Shown piece after piece: positions 1 to 8,213 of a stretch of DNA of 62,858 nucleotides; position 1 is the first letter of the stretch, and the number at the start of each line of letters is the position of its first letter. Location: assembly GCA_041674705.1 (NCBI GenBank), contig JBAYVF010000008.1, forward strand, positions 1 through 62,858, written 5' to 3'. Under the pieces are notes generated by a model. The model had not been told where the DNA came from. It searched no databases and was given only the letters and a program-made list of their open reading frames with translations. The position numbers and the translations under genes are program-made. The DNA is from Aquincolibacterium sp041674705. GTDB lineage: Bacteria; Omnitrophota; Omnitrophia; Omnitrophales; Aquincolibacteriaceae.

Positions 1-2
1 CT

Positions 3-3000
3 CCCAGCGGACCCGCAGAGGGAGCATCACGTTCGGTCCTTGAAACAGCGATCGCGAAGCGTTCGGAAGTGCGGGGAGATTTCGACCCGGGAGCGACAAA
101 GGAACCGGGGGAGATAAAAGCTCGCCTGAACGCGGTGCTTTCAGAGATGTTTCGTTGGATTCGTGAAAAGGTTGAAGATCAGACTTTTTCCACATGGAGG
201 CCTGAGGCCGAAGTTCCTAACCGCGAACATGAATACATTCACGGGTTTAGCGCCCCCGGGTATCTGGATCCCGATTACGAAAAAATAAACAAGAGTATCG
301 ATTCTGAATACCTCCCCAGGTTCATCGCGCTTGGTGATCTGGCGATTCCTATCATCACGGAGTTGCTCGCTATTCCTGATGATAGTTCCAATCATTATCT
401 GAGGTTTTCTCTGGAGTATGTCGAATTCGCGTTGATGAAGCGGCAAGTGGAGGCTGGCCTTGCAGCAGTAGGAATTTCGCGGGTGGTGAATCATCCTGCG
501 AAACAAGGCGTTGAAATCGACCATACGATCAAGACGCTCGTGGAGTTATACAAATGGCACAGGGCTGCATGGACGAAACTCCTGGCCTACCTTGGCAAGA
601 AGTCTCAGCTTGATAGGGGCCGTCAGTTTACAGGGATCTATGTCTCACCGAGCGTTACGTTTCATCACATCATGAGCTCGTTCTCTGGGAATGGAGCTTT
701 TGGAGCCAAGAATTTTTGGGTCGTGGCGGTGCCGAGCAAGATCGATCCGCAGACGCTTGACTTCATGCCTGGCAAAGTACGCTTCAGCCGCTCGGAAGTG
801 CGCAATCAGAACACAGACCAGAGACTACAGACAACAGACCAAAGACCAACGACCAAAGACAAAGCTTCAAGTCTCCGGTCTCCCGCCACTAAAGTATCGG
901 CGGGCAGGCCAGTCTCCAGTCTGCTGTCCTCGGTTTTAGCGGTGGTGATGGGGATGATGGCGGTTTCCGTCAGGGCAGCGGAGAACACCCTTGCGGGTAG
1001 GATCCCTGCTTCCGGTCAAAACAAGGTTTCCTCCACCACTATCCAACAGATCTCTTTGACCCAGGCGGAGGTCCACCTGCTTGAAGAAGTGATGAATGAA
1101 GTGCACCCTACGTCCTTCCTGTTCGGCATGATGGATTGGGCCAAGGGCTATTTTAATGCGTTGGGCACAATAAAAACCCATCGTGCTCAGGGAACGCCGG
1201 TTCCAGATCGCGTTGTCACGGTCCGGACTGATTTTCCGCCTTTTGTTGAACGAGGCGTTCTGAAGAGTCTTTTCAAAAAAAGCATGATCGATGCGAAATC
1301 CAGCGCGATCGAAAAAGCTGTGGCGGAAAAATGTCTGATGATCTTTGGAAGGAATTTTAACGAACCCCTTGGGATCGCTTTGAATGATTCTGATTATTAT
1401 GTCCGTATCATTGCGGCTTATATCCTCGGAAAGCAAAATAACGACCCGAGGGCGATCACAAAGCTGTTGGAAATGCTAAAACAAGATAGCCCTTACGTCG
1501 ATCTCAAGTCAGTTCACGCGGGTGCTGCGATCGCAATAGGCGAGATCGGGACAAGAAATGAAGTTCAAAAACTGGTCGATATCGGGATCAATGAAAAAAA
1601 TCCAAAAGTCGGCGGGCTTGTGCTTGCTGCGATCCGTAAAATAGAAAAACGGGAAGGTCTGTCTCCGGTTACGGTCGATCTCCGGGAAAACGTCTCGCCG
1701 TCTGAAGTGTTTTTGGACGATTTTGATATGGGATGGATTAATGGTCTTCCAGACGAAACGACCGCTCATGAGAGGAAATTCCAGAACGCTCTCCTCGGCC
1801 TTCAGGAAAAAGCCGACAACGTCAAAAAAGAGGCCGCCGAAACATTAGGCCGGTTGAAGGATCGGCGCGGTATCCCCGTCCTGATCTGGGCTTTGAAAGA
1901 AGGGGGGGGGAATGAAGTTCGTGCCGCGGCGGCAAAGTCTCTCGGTGAGTTCGGCGACGAACGGGCTATTCATCCTCTGAAAAAGGCCGTTGAATCCGGT
2001 GACGAATCCCTTCGCCAGGCTGCGAAGGAAGCGCTCGAAAAGATCCAATCCTCTTTCCGCTCGGAAATGCGGGTAGATCTTATCTTGATCGCGTTCGTTG
2101 CCTTTTTCGCCATTACCGTCCTTCTTTCCGGGCATGAACTGCGGCATGTGAAAGCGCTTAAAAATAGGGATGAAGGGAGATATGGAAACTATCGAGCGGT
2201 CCTTGCTCAGCGTCTCGCGCAATTTAAGGGTATCGAGAACCCCACCGAAGAACAACTGCTTGCAGGAGCGGTGTGGGCCGCGCCCCAGGCTCCGGCGTTT
2301 TTCGCGGCTTTGGCCGGAGGCTTTGGAGCGTTTTATTTATTCCTGAGCTTGGGAGAAGTTGCTTTAAGCGCCGCTTTATCCTGCTTTGTTGTCTATTCCA
2401 TGGTGAAGTTTGGTGCTATCTCAATCGTGAATCAAGGGAAGTCCGGTCAAGGACCTGAGGATTCAAACCTATCCGATACCGAATCTCGCTCCGAAGTCCG
2501 CTTGCCCCTGCCTACCGGTCAGGCAGGCGCCAACGTTGCAGTGGCGGGGAAGGACGGCCGCGCGGAAGCGCGGGGGCAGCGGAAATGGTTAACGGCAATT
2601 AAAGCTATTCAGGGGTTAATCGTTGCTGTTGTGACTTCCAGAATAATCTGGAGCATTCATCTAATCGCGGCCCGTGGCCAAGAAGAGGCATTGGGAATAG
2701 ACGGTGTTGGATTACTTGGAATTATCATGGCGTGTTTGTTTATGGCGATACCTGCCGGGGTTGTTTTATTGCTGCCTTTTTTTGCTTGGAGTGGATTCCT
2801 GGATTACTTGTTTAAAAAATTCCCTACTCGATGGATCCCGGAAGGTTTCTCCCGAGACGATTTAAGGCGGCACTTACCTGTATTGGGCCATCTTTGGGAT
2901 AGCTTAAGGCTTTTGAAATGGGCGTCTTTACGGGACTCCGCAATGTTGCTTGCCATTGAAAATCATGATACCGACAAATTAGTTTCATTGGGTCATCCTC

Positions 3001-6000
3001 GAGCGATCAGATTTATGGCAAACGATGAATGGCTCGAATGGGATGCCAGCGCTAAAGACATTTGGAATGCGATGGCACTGCTCGAAAAATTTAATGCTAA
3101 AGAAAGAGATAAAACCAAAGCGCGTGAAATTTTTATAAAACACTTAACGTATGCCGCCTATAAAAATGAACATATTGGCGATCTTCATGAAACCGCTGCA
3201 CTGCTGAAAATGCTTAAGGCCACAGCTTTGCAAATAAGCGGTGCGGTCTCTCTGGTGCTTTCAACCTGTTCGAACCTCCTTCAGAACGATGGGAAAAATA
3301 TTTTTGAAAAGGTCTTGGAAGTAAAAGGAGCGACACCATCTTTCTTAAGAGAATATTTCCAAATGTATAAAGCCGGAATTTATGACCCCATTGTCAAGCT
3401 TGGATTGCCACCTGAACAAACGGTTCGTGATATCACCAAAGCTCTCAATCGCACAAAAATTTCCGTTATCCCAGCGGTTACAAGGGAGGAATATGAAGAG
3501 GAGACAGGGTATAACCAAGGCGGTCCTTCGACAGTAGAGGTTACCATTATACCTCGAGAAGAAAAGATCGATCTTGAACCGGCGATAAAAGAAGCGCAAA
3601 GAATTGTGGCAGAAGCAACAGGTCGTTCCGAAATGCGGACTTATCAGACACCCGTTATTTCTCAGATTCCAGCGGGTGATGCGAGCAATTTGACGGCAAA
3701 GATCGGGACGGCGATCCGAGTGGCGGCGAATACGCACCGCTCCGAAGTTCGGGGAAATCTGAGCGCTAAACCCTCTACGCTATTCGCTAAAAGGCTAATG
3801 CTGGCGGCGGTGATGGAAATGATGGCAATTTCCGGATTGGTGGGATGCGTATCATTCCGCCAGGCGACCCGTTTTGTTCCGGGCCCGACCAATTCTGCGA
3901 TGGTTCAGGCAGGGTCTCAGGTTTCTTCTCAGAGGATTTTGACCCGGGCCGAAGAGAAAAGATTTCGAGAGGCGATCAAAGGTTTAAAAGCCGAGCGTTC
4001 CTGGGACCAGGCAGACGCAGTAAAAGCGCTTGTTGCCTTGAAAGATCCACGTGCTATCCCCGAGCTGATCAAGTTACTGGATGCATCCACCGATGAGGAC
4101 TATTTTTATCACAACGAAGTGGTGAGCGCGATCGTTAAGCTGAAAGATTCTCAAACTGCTCCAAAGTTGATCGAGGCATTAAAAGATAAATCAGGGTCGG
4201 TGCGAAGCAACGCAGCCAAAGCGCTTACGGAGCTGAAAGATCCTCGAGCTTTCCTTGCATTGATTGAAGCCTTAAATGATGAGGACTATAAAGTTCGGGC
4301 TGCCGCCGCTGAGGCCCTTGGCGCTTTGAAGGATCCCAAGGCTGTTCCCGCGTTGCTCGTGAAATTAAAAGATGAATCATGGTGGGTCCGCAGCAACGCC
4401 GCCGATGCTCTTGGCGCGATAAAAGATTCCCGGGCTACCCCAGGGCTGGGCGAGGCCGTAAAAGATGAAAAAATGGGGGTTTTCATAAGCGCCGCGAAAG
4501 CCCTTTTGGAGATCGGAGATTTCGAGGCTATTTCTGTATTATTGTCAGCTTTAAAAGATCGCGAATATGACAATCTTTATACCGGCCTGTTCAGACAGAA
4601 AGCTCTGGAGAAGATCATGGGCTTTCTCGAAGACCCCCGCGCTATTCCTTTGGCGGTCGAGGCATCCAAGGATAAGGAAGATAATGTCCGCAATACTGCA
4701 GTGGAAGTGCTGAGACAGATCCGGAAGGCTGAGTCGGAGAGAAAAAAACAGAGCTCGCCGACGTCCGTGGATGCAAATGAAAAAGCCGAAGCCCGCTCGG
4801 AAACTCGCTCCCCAAGTTTCCGCACTGAGAGTGACGGCAAGGTCGGCACCGTACGTGCCGAAGTCCGCTTGATGCCCGAGCAACTGCATACGGCTGCCAC
4901 GGCGATTTTTGCCATTTCTTCTCTTTTGACCGTGTATTTTTCAGGGTCTCTTTTGTGGAAAGCAGTCAAGTTCAGAACGGGTAAATTTACCGCCTCTGAT
5001 CGTGAAATCGCACTGGCGAGAAGCTATCTGGCTCAAAAGGGGCTCCCATTCTATGTCGGGAAAAATATCGACCTTTTATTCAACGTCCTTCGTTATTACA
5101 TCGAAACGGATCCAAGATTGGCAAGAGGGTTTTTGCCTGTTGCTGTTCTGATGTATTACGGAATGATTAATGGGCCTAATTCGATCGGAGCTGTCTTGCT
5201 TGGCGGAAGCGTTATTGTCGCGTTTGCTTACGGGAAATTCCTGAAGTGGATCGCCGCGCATATCGCGAGCCCGGACGATCTTGACGTGAATCAATATGAC
5301 CGTCCTCGTGGTCGCTCCGAAGAAACCGGACGCCGTCCGGAGGGAAAGGGTAAAGAAGCCCGCTCGGAAATGAGAAATGATGAGCCCGACCTTGCGTTAT
5401 TGGGGGCTGTTATTAAAAGCATGGCTTATGGCTCGCCGGAGGCTGATGGCTTGCCGGTTCAGCTTGAAGAATTGTCAAGGTCGACCTTGTTATATATTTT
5501 TAAAGATCGTGATTGGGTTGCTCTTTCGGTAAAAAAAGGAATCAGCATGGCGGATAGTGAGCGCGATTCTGAAGGACTAGAGCCGGTCGGCGATGATGAG
5601 GCTAATGTCGAACAATCTATTCGAAAGATAAGGCAGCGCTTTGCCGACAGGCTCCGTGAGATTAGTCGGACGCCGAAGGCAATACGTGAGTGGAGATTTT
5701 TTGCGGAGGGGCCCGGAAAGAGCGGAGTTAATCTGCCAGGTTTGAAGCGGGAGGTACAATCCTTGGCAACGTTTACACCTGAAATTATAAGAGAATCCGA
5801 GGTTTTTCCGAATTTATCCCGAGAAACACTTATGGCTTTCTTTCTTGAGGATAAAGCGAGAGTTCGCAGATGGATAAGCGCAAACTTGCTCTCCCTCGAA
5901 GTTCCGGGCGCAATCTACGAAGCTGAGGATCGCCGTAAAGCGGTCGAAGATCGGATCGCGGCTAAGCTCGTTGACATGAGTACAACGACTTCTGAATTAA

Positions 6001-7430
6001 TGGAGCTCACCGAGCTGAAGGGAGAAGGGTTGTACGAAAATGGGGAGCTTTTTGAGAAATTAGCTAAAAGCCTGCCTTATTTTACCTATGCTCAGGCCTT
6101 TCTTGCTCAAGATTTTCCGGGTCGCGCCTTGGCCATCGCTAAGATCGATGAGTTTTATCAAAGGCAAGATATTAACGATCAAACAAAGGCTGAGATTACG
6201 GCGAGATTGAGTGAATTTCTTAAAAAAGAAGATCCGAATTTACTCAATCTGATGAATAGTCTTTTGAAAAGAAGCCAGGGGGCTTTTTACCTTAGGGGAA
6301 ATCCAGGTATGCCGGGTCAAAAGAAAACGGTTACCATCGAGATTCAAACTATCACTCGTGCGTTTCTCGAGCTTCTGAAGGGCGTATCCGATATAAAAGT
6401 GCTTAAAGCTTTAACTTCGGCGCTCATTCAATTACTTAGATACAGCCTTCTTTACGGACCTGCCGATGTTAAGGCCGATATTAAAGAGGCTCTCATCCGA
6501 TTTGACGATCGAGCCAAATCTGAAAGAATTCCTTTGAATATTTATGATCACATGGAAGCAGGAATTAAGGCGGAAATGCGGTCGGAGGTACGATCGAATG
6601 AAAAGCCGAATCGGAAAGCGCTTGATTGGGTAGTTTATCCGAAGCGAAATGCGTTGGAAACGATTGGAATTGACAAAAGCAGCATAGGCGCGAAGATCGG
6701 GACGGCGATCCGGGTAGCGGCGAATACGGTTTCGCCGCTGCTCTCAAGTAAGCCGGCGTATGCCTCAGAGATCGCGCCGCAGGTTTTTGCCGGGACAAGT
6801 CATTTTCAGAAGGTGACGGTGGTGCCTCCGGCGTTGGCGGCAAAATGGCCGGTTCTGAGTAAGATCATTGGCTCTTCCGCAACCGCTTCGACTGAGCGCA
6901 TGGTCATCGACCAGCGGCAGGGGATCCCTGATGCGGCGAGCCTACTGCCCTTGGTCACTTTCGCCGCTTACAATCCGAAAGCGAGCGTGGTGCTTGCCTT
7001 GATCGCGGATGCTTCTGATGTGGAGGCTTTTATTAAAGAGCTTGCGGCCTTGAGTCCGAAGGGCGCTCTTCCGCAAAATTTTAAGGTAAAAGCATTCGCC
7101 AACGAAAATGAATTCGTCCGGGCCTTTGCCGGATTCTATAACGATGCAGCTCCGCTTGGACAATCCGTGGCGCTTGTGACGGATCGCGAGAATTCGATCG
7201 TGACGAAGAAGATCGGTTCGCGCAAGAAGCTTTTGAGCGTGGTCGGTGCCACGAGTCCGTTGAAGCAGACTGCGTCGACGCTTCTGGCCGCGGACAAACT
7301 CCTCAATGAGGCGATCTGGTCTTTGGGGTATCACTTCGTGTCAGTCGAGAAACTCGGCGGTCTGGAGGCCCTCATGGCCGAATTGACGAGCTATGTCGCC
7401 ACCCAGGCGAAGGTATTGGCCTCAGCGTAG
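3..7430 (+). CDS. Giant multidomain envelope protein 1, 5' end outside window
   Basis: The frame is open from base 3 with no upstream stop, so the gene begins before the window. The GTG at 69 is the valine of an RSEVR motif and is not a start. At least 2,475 residues remain. In order the product shows an unrecognised globular part (75-788), a signal-peptide-like segment (909-983), HEAT-type repeats (about 1290-2055), membrane segments after 2073 and after 2574, an unrecognised helical part (2820-3620), a lipobox-like segment (3780-3848), a second HEAT array (3945-4735), further membrane segments (4890-5270), an unrecognised helical part (5376-6566) and a C-terminal domain (6594-7427). The borders carry R-S/A-E-x-R motifs at 60, 789, 2058, 2487, 2559, 3624, 3738, 4794, 4854, 5361 and 6579. 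I infer an envelope-associated scaffold or polyprotein, because HEAT repeats usually bind proteins. No enzyme was recognised. An HELRH sequence (2133-2147) next to a membrane span resembles a zinc-protease motif but has no other support. Confidence 0.85.
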   Translation, partial: PSGPAEGASRSVLETAIAKRSEVRGDFDPGATKEPGEIKARLNAVLSEMFRWIREKVEDQTFSTWRPEAEVPNREHEYIHGFSAPGYLDPDYEKINKSIDSEYLPRFIALGDLAIPIITELLAIPDDSSNHYLRFSLEYVEFALMKRQVEAGLAAVGISRVVNHPAKQGVEIDHTIKTLVELYKWHRAAWTKLLAYLGKKSQLDRGRQFTGIYVSPSVTFHHIMSSFSGNGAFGAKNFWVVAVPSKIDPQTLDFMPGKVRFSRSEVRNQNTDQRLQTTDQRPTTKDKASSLRSPATKVSAGRPVSSLLSSVLAVVMGMMAVSVRAAENTLAGRIPASGQNKVSSTTIQQISLTQAEVHLLEEVMNEVHPTSFLFGMMDWAKGYFNALGTIKTHRAQGTPVPDRVVTVRTDFPPFVERGVLKSLFKKSMIDAKSSAIEKAVAEKCLMIFGRNFNEPLGIALNDSDYYVRIIAAYILGKQNNDPRAITKLLEMLKQDSPYVDLKSVHAGAAIAIGEIGTRNEVQKLVDIGINEKNPKVGGLVLAAIRKIEKREGLSPVTVDLRENVSPSEVFLDDFDMGWINGLPDETTAHERKFQNALLGLQEKADNVKKEAAETLGRLKDRRGIPVLIWALKEGGGNEVRAAAAKSLGEFGDERAIHPLKKAVESGDESLRQAAKEALEKIQSSFRSEMRVDLILIAFVAFFAITVLLSGHELRHVKALKNRDEGRYGNYRAVLAQRLAQFKGIENPTEEQLLAGAVWAAPQAPAFFAALAGGFGAFYLFLSLGEVALSAALSCFVVYSMVKFGAISIVNQGKSGQGPEDSNLSDTESRSEVRLPLPTGQAGANVAVAGKDGRAEARGQRKWLTAIKAIQGLIVAVVTSRIIWSIHLIAARGQEEALGIDGVGLLGIIMACLFMAIPAGVVLLLPFFAWSGFLDYLFKKFPTRWIPEGFSRDDLRRHLPVLGHLWDSLRLLKWASLRDSAMLLAIENHDTDKLVSLGHPRAIRFMANDEWLEWDASAKDIWNAMALLEKFNAKERDKTKAREIFIKHLTYAAYKNEHIGDLHETAALLKMLKATALQISGAVSLVLSTCSNLLQNDGKNIFEKVLEVKGATPSFLREYFQMYKAGIYDPIVKLGLPPEQTVRDITKALNRTKISVIPAVTREEYEEETGYNQGGPSTVEVTIIPREEKIDLEPAIKEAQRIVAEATGRSEMRTYQTPVISQIPAGDASNLTAKIGTAIRVAANTHRSEVRGNLSAKPSTLFAKRLMLAAVMEMMAISGLVGCVSFRQATRFVPGPTNSAMVQAGSQVSSQRILTRAEEKRFREAIKGLKAERSWDQADAVKALVALKDPRAIPELIKLLDASTDEDYFYHNEVVSAIVKLKDSQTAPKLIEALKDKSGSVRSNAAKALTELKDPRAFLALIEALNDEDYKVRAAAAEALGALKDPKAVPALLVKLKDESWWVRSNAADALGAIKDSRATPGLGEAVKDEKMGVFISAAKALLEIGDFEAISVLLSALKDREYDNLYTGLFRQKALEKIMGFLEDPRAIPLAVEASKDKEDNVRNTAVEVLRQIRKAESERKKQSSPTSVDANEKAEARSETRSPSFRTESDGKVGTVRAEVRLMPEQLHTAATAIFAISSLLTVYFSGSLLWKAVKFRTGKFTASDREIALARSYLAQKGLPFYVGKNIDLLFNVLRYYIETDPRLARGFLPVAVLMYYGMINGPNSIGAVLLGGSVIVAFAYGKFLKWIAAHIASPDDLDVNQYDRPRGRSEETGRRPEGKGKEARSEMRNDEPDLALLGAVIKSMAYGSPEADGLPVQLEELSRSTLLYIFKDRDWVALSVKKGISMADSERDSEGLEPVGDDEANVEQSIRKIRQRFADRLREISRTPKAIREWRFFAEGPGKSGVNLPGLKREVQSLATFTPEIIRESEVFPNLSRETLMAFFLEDKARVRRWISANLLSLEVPGAIYEAEDRRKAVEDRIAAKLVDMSTTTSELMELTELKGEGLYENGELFEKLAKSLPYFTYAQAFLAQDFPGRALAIAKIDEFYQRQDINDQTKAEITARLSEFLKKEDPNLLNLMNSLLKRSQGAFYLRGNPGMPGQKKTVTIEIQTITRAFLELLKGVSDIKVLKALTSALIQLLRYSLLYGPADVKADIKEALIRFDDRAKSERIPLNIYDHMEAGIKAEMRSEVRSNEKPNRKALDWVVYPKRNALETIGIDKSSIGAKIGTAIRVAANTVSPLLSSKPAYASEIAPQVFAGTSHFQKVTVVPPALAAKWPVLSKIIGSSATASTERMVIDQRQGIPDAASLLPLVTFAAYNPKASVVLALIADASDVEAFIKELAALSPKGALPQNFKVKAFANENEFVRAFAGFYNDAAPLGQSVALVTDRENSIVTKKIGSRKKLLSVVGATSPLKQTASTLLAADKLLNEAIWSLGYHFVSVEKLGGLEALMAELTSYVATQAKVLASA
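909..983 (+). other. Internal signal-peptide-like segment in giant protein 1
   Basis: Just after the RSEVR motif at 789-803 and a low-complexity linker, the protein shows a hydrophobic run (SSLLSSVLAVVMGMM) ending in a small-residue stretch before AAEN, like a cleavable Sec signal. It lies hundreds of residues inside the open frame. I infer a fossil or still functional N-terminus of a formerly separate secreted protein. Confidence 0.55.
1290..2055 (+). other. HEAT-type (PBS-lyase-like) repeats, first array
   Basis: Helical repeats of about 30 residues recur with the pattern D-P/R-R-A/G-I-P-x-L, followed by V-R-x-A-A-A-x-x-L-G. Clear units lie around 1370-1480 and 1800-2040. This pattern is typical of PBS-lyase HEAT-like repeats, which normally form protein-binding solenoids. 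A run of nine G sits inside the array at 1902-1910. Confidence 0.75.
3780..3848 (+). other. Internal lipoprotein-signal-like segment (LVGC lipobox)
   Basis: About ten residues after the RSEVR motif at 3738-3752 the protein reads KRLMLAAVMEMM and then SGLVGC. That is a basic N-region, a hydrophobic core and a sequence matching the lipobox [LVI][ASTVI][GAS]C. A polar linker and a HEAT array follow, as expected of a lipoprotein. It is internal to the giant frame, so function requires release of an N-terminus here. Confidence 0.55.
3945..4735 (+). other. HEAT-type repeats, second array
   Basis: Seven or more consecutive units contain L-K-D-P-R-A followed by V-R-x-N/A-A-A-x-A-L. The regularity makes a PBS-lyase HEAT-like solenoid the best call. 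The array follows the lipobox-like segment directly, so this part of the protein looks like a complete HEAT lipoprotein flanked by R-S/A-E-x-R motifs. Confidence 0.85.
6594..7427 (+). other. C-terminal domain of giant protein 1
   Basis: After the last RSEVR motif (6579-6593) the final 278 residues include a second copy of AKIGTAIRVAANT and a signal-like SPLLSSKPAYAS stretch. They end in an alternating strand/helix region (SVVLALIADASDVEAF, then FKVKAFANENEFVRAF, then SVALVTD). The same order of elements appears at the C-termini of giant proteins 2 and 3. Possible roles are folding, sorting or anchoring; the sequence alone does not decide. Confidence 0.45.
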
Positions 7431-7512
7431 TGAATTTCATTGAATTCACACGCTGAGGTATTTGCACAAAGGTGCAAATGCCTTAGGCGTAGCGGATTAT
7501 CGAAAAATCCGC
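7420..7512 (+). other. Three consecutive hairpins on and after the giant 1 stop codon
   Basis: Hairpin 1 (7420-7458) has nine-bp outer arms CCTCAGCGT/ACGCTGAGG and a seven-bp inner stem, and it contains the TAG stop. Hairpin 2 (7460-7479) pairs ATTTGCAC with GTGCAAAT around a four-base loop. Hairpin 3 (7492-7512) pairs GCGGATT with AATCCGC and is preceded by another GCGTAG. The third has the same design as the repeat unit at the end of giant gene 2. Confidence 0.75.
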
Positions 7513-7529
7513 GTCAAAATTTCGACCCT

Positions 7530-7561
7530 GTACACACCCGGTGTGTACTGGGTGTTTTTTT
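7530..7561 (+). terminator. Rho-independent terminator of giant gene 1
   Basis: GTACACAC and GTGTGTAC form a perfect eight-bp stem with a CCG loop. TGGGTG and seven T follow. It sits 100 bases after the stop codon, between giant gene 1 and the convergent hic genes, whose coding end lies 25 bases further on. Confidence 0.8.
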
Positions 7562-7585
7562 GGGGGGGCAGGTGAGGAGGAGGTT

Positions 7586-7817
7586 TTATTTCAGAAGATC
7601 GGTGAATTCTTCGGGCGCGATACGGGCGCCGCGAAGGATGGCACGCAGCGTGCCGGGTTTGACGGTTTTAGAGCCGTGAACCGGAACAATGGCGCGTCGG
7701 TTGAGATCGGTGTGATGGCGCAGAACAGCGTGACTCCCGGATTGACGTAGAAGAATAAACCCGGCTTTCTGAAGGGCGCGTCACGCGGCGGCCGCTGACT
7801 TGGGGAACGAAGGGCAT
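7586..7817 (-). pseudogene. hicA: hicA mRNA interferase toxin, frameshifted
   Basis: On the minus strand ATG (7817-7815) opens MPFVPQVSGRRVTR, a good HicA N-terminus, but the frame then goes wrong. One frame over, the rest of a HicA reads cleanly from ALQKAGF through the RNA-binding/catalytic RQSGSHAVLRH to VPVHGSKTVKPGTLRAILR and a TAA at 7588-7586. The break is near 7775-7781, within GACGCGCCC. Loss of two bases from a CG run would explain it. HicA is a small double-stranded-RNA-binding-like ribonuclease that is toxic when free, so inactivation is plausible. A sequencing or assembly error is the alternative. The start lies three bases after the hicB stop, so the order is hicB-hicA, the reverse of the commonest arrangement. 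Confidence 0.8.
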
Positions 7818-7820
7818 GAC

Positions 7821-8045
7821 TCAGGCTTTATTAAAAGGGACCGAAACATCGCGGATCATTACGTGAGATTTTTGCAGAGACTCGCGATCCTGTTTCACAG
7901 ACCAGCAGTAAAGGTGAATGGCTTCCTTGATGTTCTTGATCGCTTTCTGGCGGGTCTCGCCCTGCGAGGCGCATCCGGGGAGTTCCGGAACGTAAACGGA
8001 ATAACCGCCCCCTTGCTCTTTCTCCAAAACAACCTTGTATTTCAT
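7821..8045 (-). CDS. hicB: HicB family antitoxin
   Basis: The 74-residue product contains YKVVLEKEQGGGYSVYVPELPGC followed by ASQGETRQKAIKNIKEAI, the hallmark of the partial RNase-H-like HicB fold that neutralises HicA. The start at 8045 is preferred because GGAG lies eight bases upstream. An in-frame ATG at 8078 would add eleven residues but has a poor ribosome-binding site and lies only about ten bases from the predicted transcription start. The protein ends at VPFNKA without an obvious C-terminal DNA-binding domain, so autoregulation would need another route. It is encoded opposite the giant genes, next to a broken hicA, so it may now be an orphan antitoxin. Confidence 0.88.
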   Translation of the reverse strand: MKYKVVLEKEQGGGYSVYVPELPGCASQGETRQKAIKNIKEAIHLYCWSVKQDRESLQKSHVMIRDVSVPFNKA

Positions 8046-8094
8046 AAAGACATCTCCGCGGCTAATTTTTTTTCGCATCGTTGCTTCTTTTGAG

Positions 8095-8124
8095 ATTATA
8101 GCCCAGTCCTTCGTGCCCGTCCAA
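8095..8124 (-). promoter_or_regulatory. Sigma-70-type promoter of hicB-hicA
   Basis: Read on the minus strand, TTGGAC (8124-8119) and a perfect TATAAT (8100-8095) are separated by 18 bases. Transcription would begin near 8088, giving a leader of about 43 bases to the preferred hicB start. Confidence 0.65.
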
Positions 8125-8184
8125 TCAGCTCGAAAGGCGAAGTAAGCTTTGCGCTATGCAGGGATCTTGGCGTGAGAGACACAA

Positions 8185-8213
8185 ACCTATCCGACCTCCG
8201 AGGTCGGATGGGT
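8185..8213. repeat. Palindromic element, CCGACCTC/GAGGTCGG family
   Basis: ATCCGACCTC is followed at once by its reverse complement GAGGTCGGAT, with outer bases pairing except at one position. A related element (arms AACCTCCGAGGT/ACCTCGGAGGTT) lies inside nadE at 56337-56369, so this is a dispersed family. Confidence 0.7.

Noticed and set aside
69..74. GTG at 69 as start of giant gene 1
   Set aside because: It is inside an RSEVR motif and the same frame is open upstream to the window edge, with no ribosome-binding site.
2133..2147. Zinc metalloprotease motif HELRH in giant protein 1
   Set aside because: It matches HExxH, but no third ligand or protease family sequence is seen nearby; short matches are expected by chance in a chain of this length.
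2505..2525. Sortase-type LPxTG signal (LPTGQAG)
   Set aside because: The sequence is LPTG and not LPxTG, comes from a palindromic repeat and is far from the C-terminus.
7440..7750. Plus-strand open frames opposite hicA
   Set aside because: They have no ribosome-binding site or known motif and run opposite the recognisable hicA sequence.
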